Part shown: piece after piece, positions 8,431 through 17,046 of the stretch
Position numbering within the stretch: the first letter of the stretch is position 1
Layout: each line of letters begins with the position of its first letter
The notes under the pieces: model-generated
Told to the model about the DNA's origin: nothing
Seen by the model: the letters and a program-made list of their open reading frames with translations, nothing else
The model's database searches: none
Assembly: GCF_014779595.1 (NCBI RefSeq)
Contig: NZ_JACXZT010000009.1
Location: 220,964-284,963 of the forward strand
Source of the DNA: Halomonas sp. ML-15
Lineage (GTDB): Bacteria; Pseudomonadota; Gammaproteobacteria; Pseudomonadales; Halomonadaceae
Length of the DNA: 64,000 nucleotides
Reading direction: 5' to 3'
Program-made: the position numbers and the translations under genes

Positions 8431-9495
8431 ATGAGCTATCTGAGCCTGACGTCATTGACAAAATGCTATGGGCCCACCACTGCTGCTGAAGATATTTCAC
8501 TGGAGATCGAGAAGGGTGAGTTCGTCTCACTTCTTGGGCCCTCCGGCTGCGGCAAGACGACCACCCTCCAGATGATCGCCGGGTTCGTAGAGCCGACCCG
8601 GGGGCGCATCCTCATGGACGGTGAAGATATCACTCACCGCAAGCCGAATGAGCGAGGTATCGGGATCGTTTTCCAATCCTATGCCCTTTTCCCGCACATG
8701 ACAGTGGTCGATAACGTGCGTTTTGGGCTGGAGATGCGGCGTGTCGCTGCAGCTGAAAGTCGGCAGCGTGTTAAGGAGGTGCTGGAGCTTGTCCATCTCG
8801 AACAACTCAAGGACCGCTATCCAAGGGAGCTCTCCGGCGGACAGCGTCAACGGGTGGCACTTGCGCGTGCCCTGGTGATTCAGCCACCGCTTCTACTACT
8901 CGATGAGCCGCTGTCCAATCTTGATGCCAAGCTTCGCGAGGACATGCAGATCGAGCTGCGCAATATTCAACAGCAGGTCGGTACAACGACACTCATGGTC
9001 ACCCATGACCAGTCCGAAGCCCTTTCTCTCAGTGACCGTGTCGTGGTCATGAACCAAGGGCGTGTGGTGCAGGTCGATGAACCTTTCAATGCCTATGAAC
9101 GACCCAGTGACGCCTTCGTCAGCTCATTCGTCGGCAAGACTAACCTTCTTACTGGTCTGATCGGGAAGAGGCAGGGCGACCAGACTGCCATACGCTTAGG
9201 TGATGCGACGCTCGAGCTCACGCTAGAAGGGCCTCGTACCAGCAACCAGGTACAGATCTCGATTCGCCCGGAGAAGCTCGAGTTGACTGACTGTGCGAGC
9301 GGCAAGCTCAAAGGCAGGGTGAAGACCCGGTTGTTCCTTGGTAACCACTGGCTCTATCAGGTCGATAGCAGTGCCGGTGAGTTGTTCATCACCCAGCCCA
9401 ACCTGGGGAAACGCGGTGTCGCGGTAGGGGATGACGTGGGTGTCAGTTGGTCTCCTGGTGCCATTCGGCTACTCGAGGAGAAGGTCCATGGCTGA
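8431..9495 (+). CDS. ABC importer ATP-binding protein (PotA-like)
   Basis: A 354-residue ATPase. It has Walker A GPSGCGKTTT, the signature LSGGQRQR, Walker B LLLLDEP, the H-loop VTHDQ, and a C-terminal TOBE region (about 275-350) of the polyamine/Fe3+ importer class. I chose the ATG at 8431 (MSYLSL) because the family begins just before the first strand. The longer frame would add 20 residues translated from the intercistronic stem-loop. Its stop overlaps the next gene by 8 bases, showing translational coupling with the permease. Confidence 0.92.
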   Translation: MSYLSLTSLTKCYGPTTAAEDISLEIEKGEFVSLLGPSGCGKTTTLQMIAGFVEPTRGRILMDGEDITHRKPNERGIGIVFQSYALFPHMTVVDNVRFGLEMRRVAAAESRQRVKEVLELVHLEQLKDRYPRELSGGQRQRVALARALVIQPPLLLLDEPLSNLDAKLREDMQIELRNIQQQVGTTTLMVTHDQSEALSLSDRVVVMNQGRVVQVDEPFNAYERPSDAFVSSFVGKTNLLTGLIGKRQGDQTAIRLGDATLELTLEGPRTSNQVQISIRPEKLELTDCASGKLKGRVKTRLFLGNHWLYQVDSSAGELFITQPNLGKRGVAVGDDVGVSWSPGAIRLLEEKVHG

Positions 9496-10390
9496 ACTTG
9501 CATCAACGCTGCCGGCGACAACACCACGGTTCCTACCAACGTCGCTGATTCCATGGCTATTGAGTGCGCCTGGGGCGATATTTTTCCTGATGCTGCTAGG
9601 CATGCCGTTATTGATGACCTTGGTGCTCAGTTTCAATAGTTTTGATTATGCTGACGGTATTATTGCTACTTTCAGCGCTGCGAATTATATGGAGGTCATT
9701 AAGGACGACTACTTCCACGAAATATTTTTTCGAACCTATGCCATTAGCATCGCCGTAGTAGTGCTGTGCATAGCCATTGGCGTGCCAGAAGCGTATATCC
9801 TCTCAAGAATGCGCAGCCCATGGAGGTCACTGTTTCTTGTCGTCACCTTGACGCCACTGCTTATCTCAGTGGTCGTGCGTACCCTGGGTTGGGTGCTGCT
9901 CATCGGGGGAAATGGTTTGCTGGGCAAAACCCTGGAAGCCTTGGGTATTGCCAACGCCAGTGCGGGCAACCTTATGTATACTCATACCGGCATTATTCTG
10001 GCACTGGTTCATGTATTAGTTCCCTTCATGGTGATCTCGGTATGGGCTGCTCTGCAGAAGCTCGACCCTTCTGTGGAGCATGCGGCCTTGTCGCTCGGCG
10101 CAAGTCACTCCACGGTCTTTCGTCGCGTCGTAGTGCCGCAAATCATGCCCGGCATACTCTCCGGAAGTTTGATTGTCTTTGCCCTGGCTGCCAGTGCATT
10201 TGCGACGCCGGCGATCCTAGGCGGCCGAAGGATAAAAGTCGCTGCCACCGCCGCTTATGACGAATACCTTAATACCATGAACTGGCCCCTTGGTGCTGCC
10301 ATTGCCGTAATTCTACTGATTGCCAATGTGATCGTGGTGATGAGCTACAACCGCATGATGGAACGGCGCTTCCGCCGGACATTGGGCTAG
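9488..10390 (+). CDS. ABC importer permease (PotB-like)
   Basis: A 300-residue inner-membrane protein with about six helices and the EAA loop EHAALSLGASHSTVFRRVVVPQIMPG (residues about 200-225), which contacts the ATPase. The ATG at 9488 sits directly behind GGAGAAGG and inside the end of the ATPase gene. An earlier start at 9431 would overlap the ATPase by 65 bases and add residues that are not membrane-like. It pairs with the next gene to form the channel. Confidence 0.92.
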   Translation: MAELASTLPATTPRFLPTSLIPWLLSAPGAIFFLMLLGMPLLMTLVLSFNSFDYADGIIATFSAANYMEVIKDDYFHEIFFRTYAISIAVVVLCIAIGVPEAYILSRMRSPWRSLFLVVTLTPLLISVVVRTLGWVLLIGGNGLLGKTLEALGIANASAGNLMYTHTGIILALVHVLVPFMVISVWAALQKLDPSVEHAALSLGASHSTVFRRVVVPQIMPGILSGSLIVFALAASAFATPAILGGRRIKVAATAAYDEYLNTMNWPLGAAIAVILLIANVIVVMSYNRMMERRFRRTLG

Positions 10391-10404
10391 AAGGAGAAAC
10401 TCAT

Positions 10405-11199
10405 ATGCAGAATAATGGAAAATTAGCCCTCTGTTTTCACACTCTTTTCGTGATCTTCCTGATGGCACCGCTTGTGGTTGTCATGCTAGTCGCTTTCACC
10501 CCAAACGGTTATATCTCTTATCCCACCAGTGGCTTCTCGCTCAGGTGGTTCCGGGCGATTCTCGAGAACCGCAGCTTTATACAGGCATTCTGGAATAGCC
10601 TCTATCTTGGCATCGGCGCCGCCAGCGTATCAGCTGTACTCGCTGTGCCTGCTGCCTTGGCCATTGCGCGTTACCAGTTCCGGGGACGGGAGGCACTGGT
10701 GAGCTTGTTCCTTTCTCCGCTGATGATTCCGCATGTGGTATTGGGTGTTGCTTTCCTTAGCTTTTTCTCGCGGATCGGCGTCTATGGCAGCTTCTACGCC
10801 TTGGTTGCAGCCCATGTGATCATCATCATGCCCTATACCATGCGCTTGGTAATGGCGTCGGTATTCGGCATGGATCGTCGCGTCGAACAGGCGGCGCTGT
10901 CACTGGGAGCCAGCCAATGGACGGTCTTCAGGCGTGTCACCATGCCGATTATCTTGCCCGGTATTGCGGGCGGCTGGATTCTCGCTTTCACCACTAGCTT
11001 CGATGAGCTGTCGATGACGATTTTCGTTGCGTCACCCAGCACCACGACGCTCCCTGTCCAGATGTACAACCATATCGCTCACACCATCGACCCGCTGATC
11101 ACTTCTGTGTCTACCGTGCTGATCGTGTTGACGGCCCTGCTGGTTTTCGTACTGGACCGCATCTATGGACTCGACAACGTCCTGATTGGCAAGGGGTGA
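10405..11199 (+). CDS. ABC importer permease (PotC-like)
   Basis: A 264-residue inner-membrane protein, the second channel subunit of the importer. It has six hydrophobic helices, and the EAA loop EQAALSLGASQWTVFRRVTMPIILPG lies at about residues 158-183. The start has AAGGAGA in front and lies 14 bases after the PotB-like gene. The C-terminus reads LDNVLIGKG. Ten bases later the FAD-dependent dehydrogenase subunit begins, so import and oxidation are co-transcribed. Confidence 0.92.
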   Translation: MQNNGKLALCFHTLFVIFLMAPLVVVMLVAFTPNGYISYPTSGFSLRWFRAILENRSFIQAFWNSLYLGIGAASVSAVLAVPAALAIARYQFRGREALVSLFLSPLMIPHVVLGVAFLSFFSRIGVYGSFYALVAAHVIIIMPYTMRLVMASVFGMDRRVEQAALSLGASQWTVFRRVTMPIILPGIAGGWILAFTTSFDELSMTIFVASPSTTTLPVQMYNHIAHTIDPLITSVSTVLIVLTALLVFVLDRIYGLDNVLIGKG

Positions 11200-11208
11200 G
11201 GAGATCAT

Positions 11209-12327
11209 ATGAAAACTTATGATTTTGCCATCGTCGGGGGTGGTCTAGTGGGCAGTGCGATTGCCTATGGCCTGGCCAAGGCCGGCCACCGAGTCTCTCT
11301 GCTCGATGAAGGCGATGTTGCATACCGTGCTTCACGCGGCAACTTTGGACTGGTCTGGGTCCAGGGAAAGGGGCTCGAAATCCCATGCTATTCACATTGG
11401 AGCATGAGCTCTGCATCGCTGTGGCCAAGTCTCACGGATGAGCTCCTGGAGCTCACTGGGGTGGCGACACAGCACCAAGCCCCGGGAGGCGTGCACCTCT
11501 GCTACAGCCGCAAGGAAATGGAGCTTCGTCAGGCTGATCTGGCATCGCTGGTCAAGGCAACCGGCGGGCAGTTCGATTTCACCATGCTCGATCACCAACA
11601 GCTACGCGAGATGATTCCGGAAATCGGCGAGAGCGTCACGGGGGCCTCATGGTCGCGGTGGGACGGACATGCAAACCCGCTTTATCTGTTGCGCGCACTG
11701 CATGCCGGCTTTCTTCGCTGTGGCGGCACCTTCCTTCCTGGCAGCAGGGTTCACAGAGTGCATCAGAGCGGCGGCAGCTTCGTGATCGAGCGTGATGAGG
11801 AACGAGTTCATGCGGCGCGGGTGGTGCTCGCTGCCGGTCTCGGTAACCGCCGCCTAGCCACTCAGGTGGGGCTGCATGCGCCCTTGATACCCAATCGAGG
11901 CGAGATCCTGGTCACGGAGCGTATGCGCCCCCTGTTGAACCTGCCGACCACCTATCTGCGCCAGACCGGAGAGGGATCGATCCTGATGGGGGATTCCCAT
12001 GAAGACGTCGGTTTCGATGAAGGTACCGAAACCCCTGTGCTGTCGAGTATCGCCCAGCGTGCCGTGCGTGCGCTGCCAGCGCTGGCCAATACGCGTGTAG
12101 TGCGTACCTGGGGCGCACTGCGCGTGATGACGCCGGATGGCTATCCACTCTATCAGGCCTCCCTTACTCACCCTGGCGCATTCGTGGCCTGCTGCCATAG
12201 CGGTGTGACCCTGGCGGCCGCCCATGCCAAGCGTCTTGCCCCCTGGATCGCCGGTGACACCTTGCCCAGCGAAATAGCGCCTTTCACCGCGGAGAGATTC
12301 GATGTTCAAACGGTTACCCCTGCCTGA
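11209..12327 (+). CDS. FAD-dependent oxidoreductase, DAO family, beta-type subunit of a trimeric amine dehydrogenase
   Basis: A 372-residue flavoprotein. The dinucleotide-binding motif IVGGGLVGSAIAYGLAKAG is at residues 7-25 and the DAO C-terminal region VRTWGALRVMTPDGYPL at about 300-316. With the two following genes it gives the three-subunit arrangement of opine oxidases, hydrogen cyanide synthase and D-hydroxyproline dehydrogenase. Here this subunit should oxidise the C-N bond of the substrate. Coupling to an importer and RidA argues for amine or amino-acid catabolism. The gene overlaps the next by 26 bases. Confidence 0.85.
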   Translation: MKTYDFAIVGGGLVGSAIAYGLAKAGHRVSLLDEGDVAYRASRGNFGLVWVQGKGLEIPCYSHWSMSSASLWPSLTDELLELTGVATQHQAPGGVHLCYSRKEMELRQADLASLVKATGGQFDFTMLDHQQLREMIPEIGESVTGASWSRWDGHANPLYLLRALHAGFLRCGGTFLPGSRVHRVHQSGGSFVIERDEERVHAARVVLAAGLGNRRLATQVGLHAPLIPNRGEILVTERMRPLLNLPTTYLRQTGEGSILMGDSHEDVGFDEGTETPVLSSIAQRAVRALPALANTRVVRTWGALRVMTPDGYPLYQASLTHPGAFVACCHSGVTLAAAHAKRLAPWIAGDTLPSEIAPFTAERFDVQTVTPA

Positions 12328-12604
12328 TACATCTGCACAGAAGAGTGTGATGGTGTACTTCGATGGCCAGCAGGTCACCGCTCGGGATGGCGACACCATT
12401 GCGGCGGCGCTGCTGGCGGCTGGTGTTGAGGCATGCCGCACCACGCCGGTGAGCGGAGCCCCCAGGGGGCCCTATTGCATGATGGGGGTCTGCTTCGAGT
12501 GCTTGGTCGAGGTGGACGGCGTTCCCAATGTCCAAGGCTGCCAAATTCTTGTGAAGGATGGCATGCAGATTCGTTCGCAACACGGTGCAAGGAGACTCGG
12601 CTGA
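12302..12604 (+). CDS. Small (2Fe-2S)-binding subunit of a trimeric amine dehydrogenase
   Basis: A 100-residue protein of the HcnA/OoxA-like small ferredoxin family. The cluster cysteines are in CRTTPVSGAPRGPYC, MGVCFEC and the later VQGCQ, the plant-ferredoxin-like order (C-x13-C-x4-C-x2-C plus a C-terminal Cys). It should pass electrons between the two flavin subunits. The ATG at 12302 has GGAGAG upstream. Its stop TGA shares one base with the ATG of the next gene. Confidence 0.85.
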   Translation: MFKRLPLPDTSAQKSVMVYFDGQQVTARDGDTIAAALLAAGVEACRTTPVSGAPRGPYCMMGVCFECLVEVDGVPNVQGCQILVKDGMQIRSQHGARRLG

Positions 12605-13998
12605 TGACGACGCATGACCTGGTGATACTGGGTAGCGGGCCAGCCGGTATGGCCGCTGCCGCCACTGCCGTGACTCATGGCATCAAGCCGGTGGTGGTGG
12701 ATGAGCAACCGGCACCTGGTGGTCAGATCTATCGCTCCATTGAGTCGACCCCTGTCAAGGAACGACGCATTCTTGGTGAAGACTACTGGCAGGGCAAGGC
12801 GCTGATAGATGGATTGGGTGATCCGCGCATCGACTATCGTCCTGGCACCACCCTGTGGCAGCTCACCCGGCGGCTCGAGGTCGGACTCCTCCGGGGTGAG
12901 CAAGCGTCGATGATACGAGCCCGGCATGTCATTCTCGCTCATGGTGCCATGGAGCGGCCCTTTCCGATTCCGGGCTGGACCCTGCCAGGGGTCATGACTG
13001 CCGGAAGTGGTCAGATCCTGCTCAAGAGTGCGGGCTTGGCACCCTCGGCACCGGTGGTCCTTGCCGGCTGTGGGCCACTTTTGTTACTGCTGGCCGTGCA
13101 ATATCTGCGCGCCGGGATTCCCATTGCCGCTCTGCTCGATACCACGTCGACGGGGCATTACCGAGACGCACTACGGTTACTGCCCGGTGCGCTGCGCAGT
13201 GCGGGGACCCTGTTCAAGGGCGTAGGGCTGTTGGCTGAACTGCGCCGTGCAGGCGTCAGGCACGTGCGGCATGTGACGGCGCTGGAAGCCCAAGGCGATG
13301 AGCGACTGGAGCGCATCCGCTGGCAATGCGGCGACGGTGCAGAGTGGCACTACCTGAGCACACCGCTGCTGTTACTGCATCAGGGGGTCGTGCCCAACAC
13401 CCAGGTCACACGGGCCCTCGACTGCACCCATGACTGGGACGAGCGGCAGCTCGCTTGGCATCCGAGAACAGACCCCTGGTTGGCGACAGATGTTGAGGGG
13501 GTGGCGGTCGCTGGCGATGCCGGCGGTATCGTGGGAGCCAAGGCCTCGGCGATACAGGGGCGGCTAGCAGGTCTGGGAGCCGCCATGGCGCTTGGGCGCG
13601 CGGGGGAAGAGCAAACCCGCAAGGAAGTTAAACGGCTGCGTCGAGACTTGGCACGAGAAACGGCCATTCGTCCCTTCCTGGATGTTCTCTACCGGCCGGC
13701 AGCGCATTGGCGGCTGCCTGAGGACGATACGCTGGTGTGTCGCTGCGAGGAGGTGACCGCCGGTGAATTGCGCCGCATGGCCGATCAAGGGTGCCGTGGC
13801 CCTAACCAGACAAAGTCCTTTACCCGCTGTGGGATGGGGCCCTGCCAAGGACGCATGTGTGGCCTGACGGTGAGCGAGCTGCTGGCCGATGCCAACGGGC
13901 AAAGCGTGGCCGAGACCGGCTACTACCGCCTTCGCCCCCCCTTCAAACCCATTACTCTGGGGCAGCTGGCAACGGCCGCTGAGGATGCCTCGAGATGA
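12604..13998 (+). CDS. FAD/NAD(P)-binding oxidoreductase, alpha-type subunit with BFD-like [2Fe-2S] domain
   Basis: A 464-residue protein. Its N-terminal FAD motif is ILGSGPAGMAAA (residues 8-19) and a second nucleotide site is VVLAGCGPLLLLLAVQYL near 155. The C-terminal region carries CRCEEVTAGEL, then CGMGPCQGRMCG, the four-cysteine BFD-like [2Fe-2S] domain. This matches HcnB, OoxA and the alpha subunit of hydroxyproline dehydrogenase. I chose the ATG at 12604, coupled to the preceding stop. The next gene overlaps by 4 bases (ATGA). Confidence 0.88.
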   Translation: MTTHDLVILGSGPAGMAAAATAVTHGIKPVVVDEQPAPGGQIYRSIESTPVKERRILGEDYWQGKALIDGLGDPRIDYRPGTTLWQLTRRLEVGLLRGEQASMIRARHVILAHGAMERPFPIPGWTLPGVMTAGSGQILLKSAGLAPSAPVVLAGCGPLLLLLAVQYLRAGIPIAALLDTTSTGHYRDALRLLPGALRSAGTLFKGVGLLAELRRAGVRHVRHVTALEAQGDERLERIRWQCGDGAEWHYLSTPLLLLHQGVVPNTQVTRALDCTHDWDERQLAWHPRTDPWLATDVEGVAVAGDAGGIVGAKASAIQGRLAGLGAAMALGRAGEEQTRKEVKRLRRDLARETAIRPFLDVLYRPAAHWRLPEDDTLVCRCEEVTAGELRRMADQGCRGPNQTKSFTRCGMGPCQGRMCGLTVSELLADANGQSVAETGYYRLRPPFKPITLGQLATAAEDASR

Positions 13999-15116
13999 GC
14001 GCCCGGGTCGTCATCGTCGGTGCGGGCTTGCATGGCTGTAGTGCCGCCGTCCATCTCAGCGCCCAGGGCCATCGGGTCACGGTGATCGACAAGGCGTATG
14101 CCGGTCGGCACGCCTCGGGCGTTAACGCCGGCGGTGTACGGCGGCTAGGCAGGCATCCCGCGGAGATCCCTCTGGCAATGGCGGCTTGGGAGCGTTGGCA
14201 ACGCATGGCAGAGGTGGTCGGCGACGACTGTGGTTTCCGCCCGGTGGGGCAGATCAAGGTCGCCGAGAGTGACGCCGACCTGGAGGCGCTGACTGGGCGT
14301 GAACGGCAGGTTCGTTCCCTTGGGTTCGACCACGAGTATCTCATCACTCGCGACGAGCTATGTAAGCGCGTTCCGGCCCTCTCTCCCCACTGCCCTGGCG
14401 GGCTCGCCTGCGACGGAGATGGTTATGCCAACCCCTATCGGACGGTGACAGCGTGGCGGCGCCAGGCGCAGCGGCAGGGTGTGAGCTTCCACGAGGGTGT
14501 CACTGTCACCGGTCTGGAGGCCCATGGCAGCGGCTGGCAAGTTCAGGCAGGGCGTCATCGTTTCAGCGCCGACATCCTCATCAACTGCGCGGGTGCTTGG
14601 GCCGGCACGCTATGCCAGTGGCTGGGCGAGCCGGTACCTCTTGTCGCAGAGGCGCCAATGCTGATGATTACCGAGCGACTGAAGCCATTTCTCGGACCGG
14701 TCATTGGCGCGACATCCAGGCCACTCTCCTTCAAGCAGTTTGAAAACGGCACGGTGCTGATCGGTGGTGGCGTGCGGGGAGAAGTCGACTCGCGACGCCA
14801 GGTCGCCGAGACCTGTCTGGGGGGGCTGGCGGAGAATGCCGACACCGTGGTGAGTCTATTCCCCTTTATGCATGAGGCACGCATTGTCCGAACCTGGGCC
14901 GGAATAGAAGCCGTCATGCCGGATCAGATCCCCGTATTGAGTCGGAGCAGTACCTCCGCGAGCGTTATTCACGCCTTTGGCTTCTCGGCTCACGGCTTTC
15001 AACTGAGCCCCATCTCAGGGGAGATCGTCGCTGACCTAGCGATGGAACGAGAGCCGGCTTATCCCATCAAGCCATTTTCCATCACGCGCTTTCAGGGCCA
15101 TCGCTCGTCCGGCTGA
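13995..15116 (+). CDS. FAD-dependent oxidoreductase, DAO family (second, separate enzyme)
   Basis: A 373-residue flavoprotein with IVGAGLHGCSAAVHLSAQG at residues 7-25 and the DAO C-terminal block RTWAGIEAVMPDQIPVL, then FGFSAHGFQLSP. It resembles glycine/sarcosine or D-amino-acid oxidases and may process the product of the trimeric enzyme, or be a second route. It is translationally coupled to the preceding subunit and followed 97 bases later by RidA, which would hydrolyse the reactive imine that such oxidases release. The exact substrate is not readable. Confidence 0.85.
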   Translation: MSARVVIVGAGLHGCSAAVHLSAQGHRVTVIDKAYAGRHASGVNAGGVRRLGRHPAEIPLAMAAWERWQRMAEVVGDDCGFRPVGQIKVAESDADLEALTGRERQVRSLGFDHEYLITRDELCKRVPALSPHCPGGLACDGDGYANPYRTVTAWRRQAQRQGVSFHEGVTVTGLEAHGSGWQVQAGRHRFSADILINCAGAWAGTLCQWLGEPVPLVAEAPMLMITERLKPFLGPVIGATSRPLSFKQFENGTVLIGGGVRGEVDSRRQVAETCLGGLAENADTVVSLFPFMHEARIVRTWAGIEAVMPDQIPVLSRSSTSASVIHAFGFSAHGFQLSPISGEIVADLAMEREPAYPIKPFSITRFQGHRSSG

Positions 15117-15213
15117 TGCACTGATTGGCTACATGACCCAACTTGCTCTCCTTTCGGCATGCCGAAAAGAGTGACACTACGCCTATAGACAGGCAATCAA
15201 AGGAGTTGATCAG

Positions 15214-15558
15214 ATGATAGAACGCACTATTCGTACCCCCATCATGCACCGTGCCGTTGAGGCCCATGGTTTCGTATTCTTTGGTGGCATCATTGCGGAT
15301 GATCTTAGCTTGGATATGGCCGGCCAGACTCGGCAAGTATTGGACAAGCTGGAGAGCTACCTAGGCGAAGCGGGAACCAACAAGGAGCGCATCGTGTCGG
15401 CGACGGCTTACGTGGCCGACCTGAATCTCAAGAAGGGCATGAATGATGTCTGGACGCAGTGGTTCGATCCACAGCATCTGCCTGCCAGGGCGACCTTAGG
15501 GGTCGCGGACCTGGGCGACAACGTGCTGCTGGAGTTGGTGGCCACCGCCGCCAAGTAG
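15214..15558 (+). CDS. RidA family enamine/imine deaminase
   Basis: A 114-residue protein of the YjgF/YER057c/UK114 family, with the usual length, GGIIADD near the substrate pocket, and the segment LPARATLGVADLGDNVLLE, where the family's conserved Arg and C-terminal Glu lie. RidA proteins hydrolyse enamine/imine intermediates to keto acids and ammonia. Placement after amine-oxidising flavoenzymes supports that role. AAAGGAG lies 8 bases before the ATG. Immediately after it is a perfect hairpin that ends the cluster. Confidence 0.92.
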   Translation: MIERTIRTPIMHRAVEAHGFVFFGGIIADDLSLDMAGQTRQVLDKLESYLGEAGTNKERIVSATAYVADLNLKKGMNDVWTQWFDPQHLPARATLGVADLGDNVLLELVATAAK

Positions 15559-15583
15559 TGTCTCGGTGACCCCTTTGCGTTAA

Positions 15584-15612
15584 CCCATCACCTCATTCAG
15601 TGAGGTGATGGG
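15584..15612. terminator. Perfect hairpin between converging genes
   Basis: CCCATCACCTCA (15584-15595) and TGAGGTGATGGG (15601-15612) form a perfect 12-bp stem with a TTCAG loop. There is no U-tract on either side. It lies between the converging RidA and AtoE-family genes and probably serves both as a terminator or 3' stabiliser. Confidence 0.6.
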
Positions 15613-15672
15613 AGTGTACGCAAAGATCGGTCGAAACCAGCAGACTCCAGGGCAGTAAGCGCCCGAATGGTA

Positions 15673-16983
15673 TTAGAACCAGGTCAGCCCCACCGCGATG
15701 ATCGCACCGGTGATGAACAGCTGGATCAGGCAGAAGCCCATGATGTCCTTGGCCTTGAGCCCGGCGATGGCCAGCACCGGCAGGGCCCAGAACGGCTGCA
15801 GCAGGTTGGTCCAGGCATCGCCCCAGGCCACCGCCATGGCGACCCGCGAGACATCGACGCCCAGCGCTTCGGCGGCGGGCAGCATTACCGGGGCCTGTAC
15901 CGCCCACTGGCCGCCGCCCGACGGCACGAACAGGTTGACGATGCCGGCGCTGATGAATGACCAGAACGGCAGCGAGGCCTCGGTGGCGAACGATACCAGC
16001 CCCTCGGACATGCTCTGGGCCAGCCCCGACTCGACCATGATCGCCATGATCCCGGCGTAGAAGGGGAACTGGATGACGATGCCGGCGCCGCCCTTGATCG
16101 CCTCGTGCAGGCAGTCGAGCAGTCGCCGCGGTGTACGGTGCAGAACGATCGCCAGGAACAGAAACAGGAAGTTGACGATATTGAGGTTGAGGCTGCCGCC
16201 GCGTAGCAGGAAGTGATCGGCGAGGAAGAGCAGTCCGGGGATACCGACCAGCCAGGCCAGCGCCTGGCTGTTCTCGAGGCGCTCGGCGGGGCGCGTGATG
16301 CGACTGCGCGCTGGCGGCGTATCGTCTAGCTGGGCAGGGTCGATATAGACGCTGTCCTTGTCGTCGGGCAGCATCATGCGGTTGACCAGCGGCACGGCCA
16401 CGAACAGGCAGGCCACGATCGCCAGGTTGAAGAAGGCGAAGATGGTGCTGCCGGTGCCGACCACGCCGATCTGCTCGACGCTGAAGTGGCCGTCGGTGGC
16501 GATGGTCAGCGGGATCGAGCCGGCCAGGCCGCCGTGCCAGACCACGAACCCTGAGTAGGCGCTGGCGATCAGCAATCGATAGTCGACGCGAATCTGGCGT
16601 GCCAGCTCCTTGGCGAACAGCGCACCGACCACCAGCCCGAAGCCCCAATTGATCCAGCTGGCCGCCAGAGACACCACGGTCACCAGCAGGATGGCACCCC
16701 CGGCGCTAGTGGCCTTGCCGGCCAGCCGTTCGAGCAGCCGCTTGACCGGTGGTGAGCTGGCCAGCATGAAGCCGGTCACCAGTACCAGCAGCATCTGCAT
16801 CGAGAATGCCAGCAGCCCCCAGAAGCCATCACCCCAGAAGCGCATCACCGCCAGCGGCGTCTGGCGTTCCACGGCGATGGCAGCGGTGGCGGCAATCAGG
16901 GTCAGCAAGAGGACGAAAATATACGGATCGGGCAGGTAACGCTCTACCAGCCTCACGGCTGGGCGTGACAGGAACTTGAGCAT
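15673..16983 (-). CDS. Short-chain fatty acid transporter, AtoE family
   Basis: A 436-residue membrane protein of the AtoE family, with many hydrophobic helices and family-typical segments (LPDPYIFVLLLTL near the N-terminus, SWINWGFGLVVGALFAKELAR, GGGQWAVQAPVMLPAAEALGV). AtoE transports short-chain fatty acids such as butyrate. There is no ato degradation operon next to it, so it acts as a standalone importer in this window. It converges on the RidA gene. Confidence 0.87.
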   Translation of the reverse strand: MLKFLSRPAVRLVERYLPDPYIFVLLLTLIAATAAIAVERQTPLAVMRFWGDGFWGLLAFSMQMLLVLVTGFMLASSPPVKRLLERLAGKATSAGGAILLVTVVSLAASWINWGFGLVVGALFAKELARQIRVDYRLLIASAYSGFVVWHGGLAGSIPLTIATDGHFSVEQIGVVGTGSTIFAFFNLAIVACLFVAVPLVNRMMLPDDKDSVYIDPAQLDDTPPARSRITRPAERLENSQALAWLVGIPGLLFLADHFLLRGGSLNLNIVNFLFLFLAIVLHRTPRRLLDCLHEAIKGGAGIVIQFPFYAGIMAIMVESGLAQSMSEGLVSFATEASLPFWSFISAGIVNLFVPSGGGQWAVQAPVMLPAAEALGVDVSRVAMAVAWGDAWTNLLQPFWALPVLAIAGLKAKDIMGFCLIQLFITGAIIAVGLTWF

Positions 16984-17046
16984 GGCACGGTCGCTTTTAT
17001 TAGTTTGGGTAGATCCAAGTTAGCGCACTCAGCCTGACTTGGCCGC

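Noticed and set aside
12302..13998. Hydrogen cyanide synthase (hcnABC)
   Set aside because: The three-subunit architecture fits, but linkage to an ABC importer, a second amine oxidase and RidA points to catabolism; sequence alone cannot support HCN synthesis.
15584..15612. Palindrome CCCATCACCTCA/TGAGGTGATGGG as an operator
   Set aside because: It lies between two converging 3' ends with no promoter in reach, so a terminator or 3' stabiliser is more likely.
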